Positions 33,778-40,724 of a DNA stretch of 64,000 nt are shown one piece after another. The stretch spans positions 496,001 through 560,000 of the forward strand of contig NC_018010.1 in assembly GCF_000265405.1 (NCBI RefSeq). The letters run 5' to 3'. A program made the position numbers and the translations under genes. The notes under the pieces were generated by a model. That model was not told the origin of the DNA. It ran no database searches and saw only the letters and a program-made list of their open reading frames with translations. The first letter of the stretch is position 1; each line of letters starts with the position of its first letter. Source of the DNA: Belliella baltica DSM 15883. GTDB lineage: Bacteria; Bacteroidota; Bacteroidia; Cytophagales; Cyclobacteriaceae.

Positions 33778-34893
33778 TTATTTCACATTTAGTAAATTCA
33801 ACTCGTACCTCACAGATCTACCCGCTCCTGACTGGATCAGAAGTCCATTTTCGTTAAGGTATTGCAGGTCTCTTGTTGCGGTGGCTTTGGAAACCTGAGT
33901 GATGGACATGTATTTTTTAGCACTCATTCCACCTTGGAAACCTTCTGGCCCTGCTTCAAACATTCTTTCAATGACTTTGGTCTGTCTGTCGTCCATATAG
34001 TTTTTATATTTATCAAAGTACTTCACTTTCCCCAAAAGAAATTCTACCAAAGCTTTTGAATCCCGTTGAGCGGTGATGATTACTTTAATAAAGTAGGCTA
34101 TCCAATCGGTAATTTCCAAGCCCCTTTGCGCATCTTTCAAAGCTTGGTAATACGCATTTTTATCCGCTTCAATGATTTTTGATATACTCATTAAGACGGG
34201 TTTTCCTAGAAATTGTGATAAGGCTTTTTCTGCAAGGGCCCTGCCGATTCTTCCGTTACCATCTTCAAATGGATGTATGGATTCAAAATAAAGATGCACG
34301 ATGGCTGATTTCAACAAAGCTGAACCGATAGCATTGATTGGGGGAAAGTTAGCCTGGTTATACCAGTTAACCATCAATTCCATTTCTTTGGCCACCTTAT
34401 CTGATGGTGGAGCTTCAAAATGCACTATTTCTCTTCCTATGGATCCAGAAACGACCTGCATGGGTTCCTTTCCTTCTCTCCAATCGCCAACCAGTAAATT
34501 CTTGGAATGAACAAAGAGGATTTTGTGCCAATTTTTTAGCATCTCTGTACTTAGCGGCAATTGAAAGCTAGTTCTTACCTCTACCATCAACTCAGCAATC
34601 CCAGCCGAATAGCGATCTTTTACTCTAGCAGGTGTTTTGTTTAGTCCAAGTTTATTCTTGATTGAAGACATGACATCCTCTCGGCTGTAAAACTCACCCT
34701 CAATGGCAGAGGATTTTATGGCTTCAGAAACCATGATATTGATGACCGTTTCTTCCTCTAAATCTGTAGAGAGTCCTTTTTCCATCCCACTCAATTCAGC
34801 CCATTCCAAGGAAAATTCTAGAAATAAAGGCTGTAAGATCTCCAAATCATAATGGAAATTAGGCCAATTTTGATGCTGCCAGTTGTAGGTCAT
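33778..34893 (-). CDS. Fic-family protein with DUF4172-like N-terminus (Fic-1)
   Basis: A 371-aa Fic enzyme, predicted to transfer AMP from ATP to target proteins. An N-terminal DUF4172-type region (MTYNWQHQNWPNFHY...) contains the autoinhibitory helix S61-x3-E65-G66, placing it in class II. The Fic core has His207 in HPFEDGNGRIGR, complete, and a flap region (VVSGSIGREIVHFEAPP). A winged-helix domain follows at ~310-370 (MSITQVSKATATRDLQYLNE), which can bind DNA. Two palindromes upstream, one overlapping the start codon, suggest self-repression. It is paired with Fic-2. Confidence 0.88.
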   Translation of the reverse strand: MTYNWQHQNWPNFHYDLEILQPLFLEFSLEWAELSGMEKGLSTDLEEETVINIMVSEAIKSSAIEGEFYSREDVMSSIKNKLGLNKTPARVKDRYSAGIAELMVEVRTSFQLPLSTEMLKNWHKILFVHSKNLLVGDWREGKEPMQVVSGSIGREIVHFEAPPSDKVAKEMELMVNWYNQANFPPINAIGSALLKSAIVHLYFESIHPFEDGNGRIGRALAEKALSQFLGKPVLMSISKIIEADKNAYYQALKDAQRGLEITDWIAYFIKVIITAQRDSKALVEFLLGKVKYFDKYKNYMDDRQTKVIERMFEAGPEGFQGGMSAKKYMSITQVSKATATRDLQYLNENGLLIQSGAGRSVRYELNLLNVK

Positions 34894-34921
34894 GAGCCAA
34901 TTATTTTATTCAATCGGCTCA
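34893..34921. promoter_or_regulatory. Operator-like 29-bp palindrome over the Fic-1 start
   Basis: TGAGCCAATT ... ATCGGCTCA spans 29 bp, the same length as the perfect palindrome at 34937-34965 (TGAGCCGATTAA / TTAATCGGCTCA). The left half differs at few positions. It overlaps the Fic-1 start codon. Centres of the two sites are 44 bp apart, about four helical turns, so two dimers could bind the same face. Confidence 0.65.
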
Positions 34922-34933
34922 AATATAGATATT

Positions 34934-35001
34934 TTTTGAGCCGATTAAAAGGATTAATCGGCTCAGCGTAGTTTTATTCCATATCGGAATATGGAATAAT
35001 T
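34934..35001. promoter_or_regulatory. Fic regulatory element, copy A (68 bp)
   Basis: It contains a perfect palindrome TGAGCCGATTAA-5-TTAATCGGCTCA (34937-34965) and a second one, ATTCCATAT-CGGA-ATATGGAAT (34976-34997). The whole 68 bp matches copy B upstream of Fic-2 at 64 of 68 positions. It lies 41 bp before the Fic-1 start and may hold its promoter. Confidence 0.7.
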
Positions 35002-35138
35002 GCTTCTCTATTTTCATGAAATGAAGCATAGATTTTATTTATACTTTCATTTAAATTCTATCTAATTTCTTTCTTAGCAATCTACTCTGGCTTTTCTTTC
35101 AATCGCTAATTTGCCTAAACCATTATGTCTATATTCAT

Positions 35139-36200
35139 TTAGGGCGTCAATGCCTTGGTCAGATATGGGTTAATGTAATAATTGGGTTTGCTTACTTTTT
35201 TGATCAAGACGCCATCTTTGGCTAATTGATTGAGATATCCCGCAGCGGTAGGTCGACTGATGCGAAGGGCCTCTTGTAAATATTCTATTTTGGTGTAGGG
35301 ATGATGGAAAAGGTGGTTGAGCAAATCCTGACTGTAAAATTTATAATTTTCTCGGAGGACATTTTTCAACACCATCATAGCTCTTTTTATTTCTTCCACT
35401 TTGTGCATGGTGCTTAGCGCAGTTTGCTCCACCCCTTGAATCATGTATAAAAGCCAATCTTCCCATTCCCCTGTTTTTCTTACTTCTTGCAAGTGCATGT
35501 AGTATTCGCTCTTATTTTGTATAATAAAATGGCTCAGGTACAGTATGGGCAAGTCAAGTAAACCTTGGAGAACCAAGTAGAGGATATTGATGATTCTTCC
35601 TGTGCGGCCATTGCCATCATAAAATGGATGTATGCTTTCGAACTGAAAGTGAATAACTGCCATTTTGATAATTGGGTCTACTTCACTCATCTCAGGATCG
35701 TTGATGAATAGCTCCAAGTTCTGCATTAACGTTACAATCTCATCATATTCCTGCGGTGGTGTGTAAACCACTTCTCCCGTCTGCTGATTTTTGAGTGCTG
35801 TTCCTGATAGTTTTCGAAAACCTGCATTGTTCCCTTCCAATACAGTTTGTATTTCTATGATGTGATTGGATGTAAGAATGCCATGTTTGGTGACAATGTC
35901 AAAACCCCTTTTGAGAGCAGATATATAGTTTTTCACTTCTTTGGCTTGTGGAGACACATAGTAATCAGGTCCAAGTGAAGATCGGTAGAGTTCATCATGT
36001 GTAGTAACTATATTTTCCACCTCAGAACTATCTTTAGCCTCTTGTATGGATAATGAATTGATCAATATATCCTGCCTAGGAATACTTCGAGCTACGCCCT
36101 TGAGCTCTGCCAGTGCACGATGTGCCTGGTTGAGGGCTTTGAGTACTTGTTTGGTTTCAAGTTCTTTGCTGTAAGGAAGTGATGTAGGTTGCCAGGTCAT
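35139..36200 (-). CDS. Fic-family protein (Fic-2)
   Basis: A 353-aa class II Fic enzyme. The inhibitory helix is S58-x3-E62-N63 (AKDSSEVENIVTT), the Fic motif HPFYDGNGRTGR begins at His191, and the flap region is GTALKNQQTGEVVYTPP. A C-terminal winged helix (~300-350, YTKIEYLQEALRISRPTAAG) could bind DNA. The protein resembles SO_4266/BT_2513-type Fic proteins in layout. It is not a close copy of Fic-1 in sequence, but shares the same upstream 68-bp element, so the two genes are likely controlled together. Confidence 0.9.
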   Translation of the reverse strand: MTWQPTSLPYSKELETKQVLKALNQAHRALAELKGVARSIPRQDILINSLSIQEAKDSSEVENIVTTHDELYRSSLGPDYYVSPQAKEVKNYISALKRGFDIVTKHGILTSNHIIEIQTVLEGNNAGFRKLSGTALKNQQTGEVVYTPPQEYDEIVTLMQNLELFINDPEMSEVDPIIKMAVIHFQFESIHPFYDGNGRTGRIINILYLVLQGLLDLPILYLSHFIIQNKSEYYMHLQEVRKTGEWEDWLLYMIQGVEQTALSTMHKVEEIKRAMMVLKNVLRENYKFYSQDLLNHLFHHPYTKIEYLQEALRISRPTAAGYLNQLAKDGVLIKKVSKPNYYINPYLTKALTP

Positions 36201-36348
36201 GGGTATTGTAAAGATTTTTAATTTTTCTTTATCTTGTGAAACACTAATGTAAAGAAAATTGAAATTCTTTTACATTGTATTCGCTAAATATTAAGAATTT
36301 CTTGTTCTTTTTATTCTTGCTACCATTACTTACTTGAACTAAATGGTA

Positions 36349-36416
36349 TTTTGAGCCGATTAAAAGAGTTAATCGGCTCATGGTAGTTTTATTCCATATC
36401 GGAATATGGAATAATT
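36349..36416. promoter_or_regulatory. Fic regulatory element, copy B (68 bp)
   Basis: Palindrome TGAGCCGATTAA-5-TTAATCGGCTCA (36352-36380) and ATTCCATAT-CGGA-ATATGGAAT (36391-36412), identical in both palindromes to copy A; the four differences fall in the spacers. It is 149 bp upstream of Fic-2. Bases 36201-36348 hold nothing else I recognise. Confidence 0.7.
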
Positions 36417-36466
36417 TCTTTATGGTTTAGTGGGTAGTCTTAAAGAAGAGTGAATCATAGATGATT

Positions 36467-36616
36467 TTGCACTCTTTGCAGAAATTTTGCAGTAAAATTA
36501 ACTCAAAATCAGCATTTCCAAGCCGTATGGTCACATACTGCAAGAAGTGCAAAGAATGCAAAAAAGTAGCCTCATTTTAAGTTCTCATTTCCCCTGAAAC
36601 CTTAGCTTCAGGGGAA
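36467..36616. repeat. Double-hairpin element, copy 1 (150 bp)
   Basis: Hairpin 1 arms are TTGCACTCTTTGCAG (36467-36481) and CTGCAAGAAGTGCAA (36538-36552). Hairpin 2 is TTCCCCTGAA / TTCAGGGGAA (36589-36598 and 36607-36616). A second copy with the same order, spacing and direction is at 40518-40666. It may be a structured RNA or a non-autonomous mobile repeat. It lies just past the 3' end of the gene at 36674. Confidence 0.7.
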
Positions 36617-36673
36617 GTGAAATGGTATTTCTAAAATAAATCAGTGCAAATATTCACCTCGTGATTTATGATT

Positions 36674-37393
36674 TTAAGATGTTTTGTCGAAAAGACAAAT
36701 TTCAGATTTTTTGTAACGCAGTAAAATATCCTTGAGCCTATCTAATAATTCATTCTCAGAAGTCCTATGACTAGGATGGTACATTTCAATTATCAATCTT
36801 CTAGCACTTCCTTCTCGGTAAAGATGAAACAGTCTGGTTTTTCTATTTTGATCTTCCATAATTAGTTGGATATCTCCACCATAAATGAAACCAAGGTAAT
36901 GTCTCGTTTTACCACAGAGCAAAATGTCAGGACTTAAAATCCCTTCGATTTGTTCCATTAAAAAATCCTTGTCTTTAGTTGCTACCATTTCTAGATCCTT
37001 AATTGAAGAAGTTTTGGTGCCTCTATACTTTTTAATATTTACATAAGCAGACTCGCTTAGTGATGAAATAGCATCTTTATTATTTTTTTCCTCAAAAATC
37101 TCTCGTATCAGGCTTATCCTTTTAGCTAAAACACTTAAAGTCCCCTTATTCTTTAGAAATGCCTCCGGACCTTTTTCTTTTATCTTTTTCTGAAAACCTT
37201 TACCAAAATTGTATCCTTTAGAAGCAGTTTTATCAAATGGCACTTCTTTGAGAATTGAACATATTTTGATACTTGAGTTAATGTATGCGTCAGCGTCCAA
37301 GGCTCCATCTTGAACAAAAAATGTTGTTTCATCAGCATTAGAGTGGCTTCTCCATCGTTGAAACAACTCGTTCTCTTTTTCGGTAATTGTCAT
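36674..37393 (-). CDS. Hypothetical protein
   Basis: A 239-aa soluble protein that I do not recognise. It begins MTITEKENELFQRWRSHSN, has ETTFFVQDGALDADAYI, a basic middle (GKGFQKKIKEKG) and a beta-rich stretch LLCGKTRHYLGFIYGGDIQL followed by RLFHLYREGSARRLIIEMYH. No signal peptide, TM helix or catalytic signature stands out. The gene is 55 bp downstream of the WYL regulator on the same strand and may be its operon partner. It shows no repeat or frameshift. Confidence 0.62.
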   Translation of the reverse strand: MTITEKENELFQRWRSHSNADETTFFVQDGALDADAYINSSIKICSILKEVPFDKTASKGYNFGKGFQKKIKEKGPEAFLKNKGTLSVLAKRISLIREIFEEKNNKDAISSLSESAYVNIKKYRGTKTSSIKDLEMVATKDKDFLMEQIEGILSPDILLCGKTRHYLGFIYGGDIQLIMEDQNRKTRLFHLYREGSARRLIIEMYHPSHRTSENELLDRLKDILLRYKKSEICLFDKTS

Positions 37394-37448
37394 ATTTCTA
37401 AGTTTGGTTGAATAGAATTTACTTTTTTTGAGACTTTAAGATATTGAG

Positions 37449-38351
37449 TTATTTGAATAGTATTCCCTCAGCTATATCCCCCCCCTTCACTCTCACTATC
37501 TCCTTTAATTTCTCTGGAGCATCAACTCTGACCTCGTCACCATGGGAAAGTATTTCAGCGATCAATTCATATTCGATTTTGACACGGAGACGGATGGTTA
37601 GAATTTGGTCATCATCTACCAAGATCTCTTGACTTTCATGCCATGGTAGAGATTTGATATAGCGGCCTTTGAATTCTGTGAAAGTTAGGACTACTTCTTC
37701 AACAGGGTTACCAGGAGTATTGATAATACCAAACAGATCCTGAAAATAGACCTCAAAATCAATCTGCCGATTAACTTTAAATCTTTCTTTGTTTAAGCTT
37801 ATCTCGTGAACCCGATCTAGCGCAAATACTTTGAATTGATCCTTTTCGTCTAAAGTCAGCAAGTACCAACGCTGTTTGAATTCCTTCAGGGCTAGTGGTT
37901 TTAGAATTCTTTCTTCTGTTTCCCATTTCCAATATTTACCATAGGTAATTTGAATCTTTTTGCTGTGTTCTATGGCATTCATGATGGTAGAAAAGTGCTC
38001 TGTGCCTTTAGCTACTTTCTGCTCCATAAAAATATAAGGAGGTACTTTTCCTCTTTTACCAAAGAGTTGAAGGGTATCAAAAACTTCTAAGAGCTGTATG
38101 TTTTGTTCGCTGCTTTCTTCGGTATCGATGGCATATTGGCCGGATTTGAAATCAAAATTGATAGAGATGCCAAAAAACTCATTGATCTCAGCTAAATCTC
38201 GGTTGAATGTACGCTTCGAAATGATCAATTCTCTGTCAAGGTCTTCTTCTTTCCTTGCTAAGTGATTTTCTAGGGTTTCCCAGTCAAACGCCTTTCTTCT
38301 GGCTAATTTGATGATTTCAGCCTGTCTTATTAAAGAATCTAACTTGCTCAT
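37449..38351 (-). CDS. WYL-domain transcriptional regulator
   Basis: A 300-aa regulator. A winged-helix region is at ~1-75 (ELIISKRTFNRDLAEINEFF), the WYL ligand-sensing domain at ~120-200 (ITYGKYWKWETEERILKPLA, WYLLTLDEKDQFKVFALDRV) and the WCX domain at the end. WYL proteins such as BrxR and CapW repress phage-defence genes and are released by a nucleic acid or nucleotide signal. It is divergent from the 322-aa gene at 38444, and an inverted repeat in the 92-bp gap between them fits its binding site. Its target is probably that gene pair, itself, or both. Confidence 0.88.
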   Translation of the reverse strand: MSKLDSLIRQAEIIKLARRKAFDWETLENHLARKEEDLDRELIISKRTFNRDLAEINEFFGISINFDFKSGQYAIDTEESSEQNIQLLEVFDTLQLFGKRGKVPPYIFMEQKVAKGTEHFSTIMNAIEHSKKIQITYGKYWKWETEERILKPLALKEFKQRWYLLTLDEKDQFKVFALDRVHEISLNKERFKVNRQIDFEVYFQDLFGIINTPGNPVEEVVLTFTEFKGRYIKSLPWHESQEILVDDDQILTIRLRVKIEYELIAEILSHGDEVRVDAPEKLKEIVRVKGGDIAEGILFK

Positions 38352-38375
38352 GCTCTAAAGATAAGCATAAGCTTC

Positions 38376-38419
38376 GCCAAAATACGTCGGAGTTATTTTT
38401 TATCAAGACATATTTTGGC
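38376..38419. promoter_or_regulatory. Candidate WYL operator between divergent genes
   Basis: Arms GCCAAAATACGT (38376-38387) and ACATATTTTGGC (38408-38419) are inverted at 11 of 12 positions, with a 20-bp gap; centres are 32 bp apart, about three helical turns. It sits midway between the WYL start (38351) and the next start (38444). Confidence 0.65.
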
Positions 38420-38443
38420 AGAGGTTCATTTGATCTTTGGATT

Positions 38444-39412
38444 ATGAATAAATCAGAACACCTGACATTTACAGCTTTGGCATTGCAAAAGCTTTATCCC
38501 AAATACGGTCTGTTTATAGAATCATTTATACAGAAAGTAAAGCCATTTTTCTTAGGGGATTTAGATGATCAGGAAGCTCAAATAATTCATTTGATTGCAT
38601 TTGAAACTAAAGAAAAAACAAAAGAGCTGATGATGGATTTTTTAAGCTTGATGGGAATGCAGTCTGATTCCTTTTTGCTTTTGGATAACCAAGATATAAA
38701 TGGGTTTGGCATTTATAACCAAATCGAGAATTTACAGCGGAACTATTCAAAGCTCCCACAAATCATACTCACGGACTTTTTTTATGATTATTTTTTGGAG
38801 CTTCCTTCTGAGATTTCTTATTTAGATGTAAAACAGAAACGGTTGGGTGAATTTTTGAAAGAGAGAAAAGCGTTTGACTTCTCTTTCTCGCTACCACCAT
38901 CTGATTCACGCCAAACACTTTGGATAAGTATATTGAGTCCTTTTGAATCATGGGATGCTCAAAGGACCCGATTAACCTTTAAGTTTTTATGGGAAAATAA
39001 AATAGAAACTCTAAAAGAGCTAAAGTTAGCCTATATACCAGAAGACCTGGAATATCCTCTGCAACATGACTACATCAGGAAGGATGATTTATTATTCTGC
39101 TCTGAAAATAAACCTAAGAGGCTGAAATTCTCCTTCAAACTATTAAAACTACATAGATATCTTGAAAAATATTTTTCTCAAAAATCTGAATTCCCTATTC
39201 ATATCAGCTACTTGGCCATCGACTATTTTAGTATCTATACGCTTCATAGGGAATTATCCTTTAGCCAACTAAAGGTAGAAGCTGAGAATTTCTTTAATCC
39301 TGTTTTTTATCAAATCCCTAGGATGATTTTGAAGAGAACAGAAAAGATAGAAACAATAGAAATTGCCTATAAGGCAGGCTGGAAAATCAATGTGAATCAC
39401 AAGAATATTTGA
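38444..39412 (+). CDS. Hypothetical protein, partner of the FtsZ-fold gene
   Basis: A 322-aa soluble protein, mostly helical with aromatic residues (NKSEHLTFTALALQKLYPKY, IILTDFFYDYFLELPSEISY, LLKLHRYLEKYFSQKSEFP). I do not recognise a family. There is no signal peptide or TM helix. The next gene starts 4 bp after its stop, so they are surely co-transcribed, and the pair sits opposite a WYL regulator. The C-terminus ends with a beta stretch (KIETIEIAYKAGWKINV). It could be the cytoplasmic partner or effector of a two-gene system. Confidence 0.65.
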   Translation: MNKSEHLTFTALALQKLYPKYGLFIESFIQKVKPFFLGDLDDQEAQIIHLIAFETKEKTKELMMDFLSLMGMQSDSFLLLDNQDINGFGIYNQIENLQRNYSKLPQIILTDFFYDYFLELPSEISYLDVKQKRLGEFLKERKAFDFSFSLPPSDSRQTLWISILSPFESWDAQRTRLTFKFLWENKIETLKELKLAYIPEDLEYPLQHDYIRKDDLLFCSENKPKRLKFSFKLLKLHRYLEKYFSQKSEFPIHISYLAIDYFSIYTLHRELSFSQLKVEAENFFNPVFYQIPRMILKRTEKIETIEIAYKAGWKINVNHKNI

Positions 39413-39416
39413 TAAT

Positions 39417-40046
39417 ATGAAAAGAAGAGATTTTGTAAAGTCACTGCCAATATTGGCGGTTGCTCCTTCTATTTTGAGTTATACTCAAAAAGAAGAAATC
39501 CATTTAGTAGCCTTAGGGACTGCTGCTTCAAAACTGATCGGACGAAGTAGTGATAATCTGAAAGTTGATAGCATCACCTTTATCACTGATAAAAGGCCCC
39601 GTATATCAAAGATGAATTGTGAGTTTATCCAATTTGCACCTCCTAATTCAGCTTATGATTATTATGGTGGGTTCAGGTTTTTAAAAAAGGAAATACCAAT
39701 GCAGCTGGAGCTGTCAGATCAAATCAAACAAAGACTGGATAGCTTAAAAGGAAGGGTAATTCTTATTGCTGGACTGGGAAAGTTTACAGGAACTTTCATG
39801 TACTCGCCAATCACAAATTACTTAGACTCTAAAGGTTTCAAAACAGAAGGCTTGTGTTCACTGCCCTTTGAATTTGAAGGGGGTTTTTGGAGAAAAGCTT
39901 CAATAAAAACTGCTAGCAGCATTCAGGGCAATCAGAAAGTTTTGGATTTTGAACAGATAAGAAAGCAGAAAGGTAATGTTTCTATTCGCTCTGCTTTTGA
40001 ATATGCTGATGATTGGATGTTAGGGGTATTGCGTATCATGTTGTAG
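39417..40046 (+). CDS. FtsZ/tubulin-fold protein with Tat-like signal
   Basis: A 209-aa protein. The start MKRRDFVKSLPILAVAPSI is a textbook twin-arginine signal. The rest lines up in order with the FtsZ GTPase domain: EIHLVALGTAASKL with the first nucleotide loop, VDSITFITDKR with the x-x-NTD strand, LKGRVILIAGLGKFTGT (residues ~110-126) with the tubulin signature GGGTGTG, PFEFEGG (150-156) with PFxFEG, and FEYADDWMLGVL with the core helix. Several GTP-binding glycines are lost and the C-terminal domain is missing, so GTP binding is doubtful. This call comes from an alignment made by eye. Confidence 0.6.
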   Translation: MKRRDFVKSLPILAVAPSILSYTQKEEIHLVALGTAASKLIGRSSDNLKVDSITFITDKRPRISKMNCEFIQFAPPNSAYDYYGGFRFLKKEIPMQLELSDQIKQRLDSLKGRVILIAGLGKFTGTFMYSPITNYLDSKGFKTEGLCSLPFEFEGGFWRKASIKTASSIQGNQKVLDFEQIRKQKGNVSIRSAFEYADDWMLGVLRIML

Positions 40047-40233
40047 TGATATGAAGTATGATAAAGAATCAATTCAGTTAAAAATACCCTGTAGTTGGTA
40101 TTGTTTGAGAAATGATTAAGCGTTAGATTTATAATGAATTCTGGAGATAATGTCGTAAGATTCGTTTTTAGCGATGCTCCAGACTTACTTCTAGGATTTT
40201 AAAAAATAAAATTTCTAAAATAAATATAAAATC

Positions 40234-40485
40234 ATGTCAAATTTCTATTGTGAATATTGTGGATTAAAATCTCATAGTGTAGCACACTTGACTAGTGGCA
40301 AATGTCATAAATCTCCATTAGGTTCAAATAAAAGTAATCATAAGCTCTATGAAGGGAGTGAAAAATCACAGTACACATGTAAATTTTGTGGATCAAAATC
40401 ACATAGTATTTTACATCTTACAAGTGGTTCGTGTCATCGACATCCCGATGGAAGTAATAAGGGAAAGCACAGCCCAGCACTTTAA
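40234..40485 (+). CDS. Small protein with two tandem zinc-finger-like repeats
   Basis: An 83-aa protein built from two ~38-residue repeats. Each has Cys-x2-Cys (YCEYCGLKSHS / TCKFCGSKSHS), then HLTSGxCH and a basic GSNK tail, giving C-C-H-H-C-H ligand sets. The link between them is KLYEGSEKSQ. I recall similar two-repeat small proteins of unknown function in Bacteroidota. Zinc binding is likely; DNA or RNA binding is a guess. The double-hairpin element copy 2 starts 33 bp downstream. Confidence 0.75.
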   Translation: MSNFYCEYCGLKSHSVAHLTSGKCHKSPLGSNKSNHKLYEGSEKSQYTCKFCGSKSHSILHLTSGSCHRHPDGSNKGKHSPAL

Positions 40486-40517
40486 ACGACTAAAAAGTAA
40501 TTAATATCAAAAAATTA

Positions 40518-40666
40518 TTGCACTACTTGCAGGAACCTTGCAGTGTTCCCCTTTTAAAAACCCTTAATCTAACCAGTATGGGCATACTCTGCAAAAAGTG
40601 CAAGGAATGCAAGAATGTGTCATCATATTAAATTTTTCTTCCCCTGAAGCAATTGCTTTTGGGGAA
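40518..40666. repeat. Double-hairpin element, copy 2 (149 bp)
   Basis: Hairpin 1 arms TTGCACTACTTGCAG (40518-40532) and CTGCAAAAAGTGCAA (40589-40603); hairpin 2 TTCCCCTGAAGC / GCTTTTGGGGAA region (40639-40666). Both hairpins keep the spacing of copy 1 while the loops differ, as expected if the structure is selected. It lies in the 239-bp gap before the GmrSD-like gene. Confidence 0.7.
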
Positions 40667-40724
40667 AGAAAAATGATAATTACACATAACTGAGATCAAA
40701 AATAGACATCTTTAACATTCGACA

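Noticed and set aside
36467..36616. Double-hairpin element as a type III toxin-antitoxin RNA
   Set aside because: No tandem short repeats and no ToxN-like gene next to it.
36467..40666. Double-hairpin elements as retron msr-msd RNAs
   Set aside because: No reverse transcriptase gene exists in the window, and there is no sign of the a1/a2 repeat layout.
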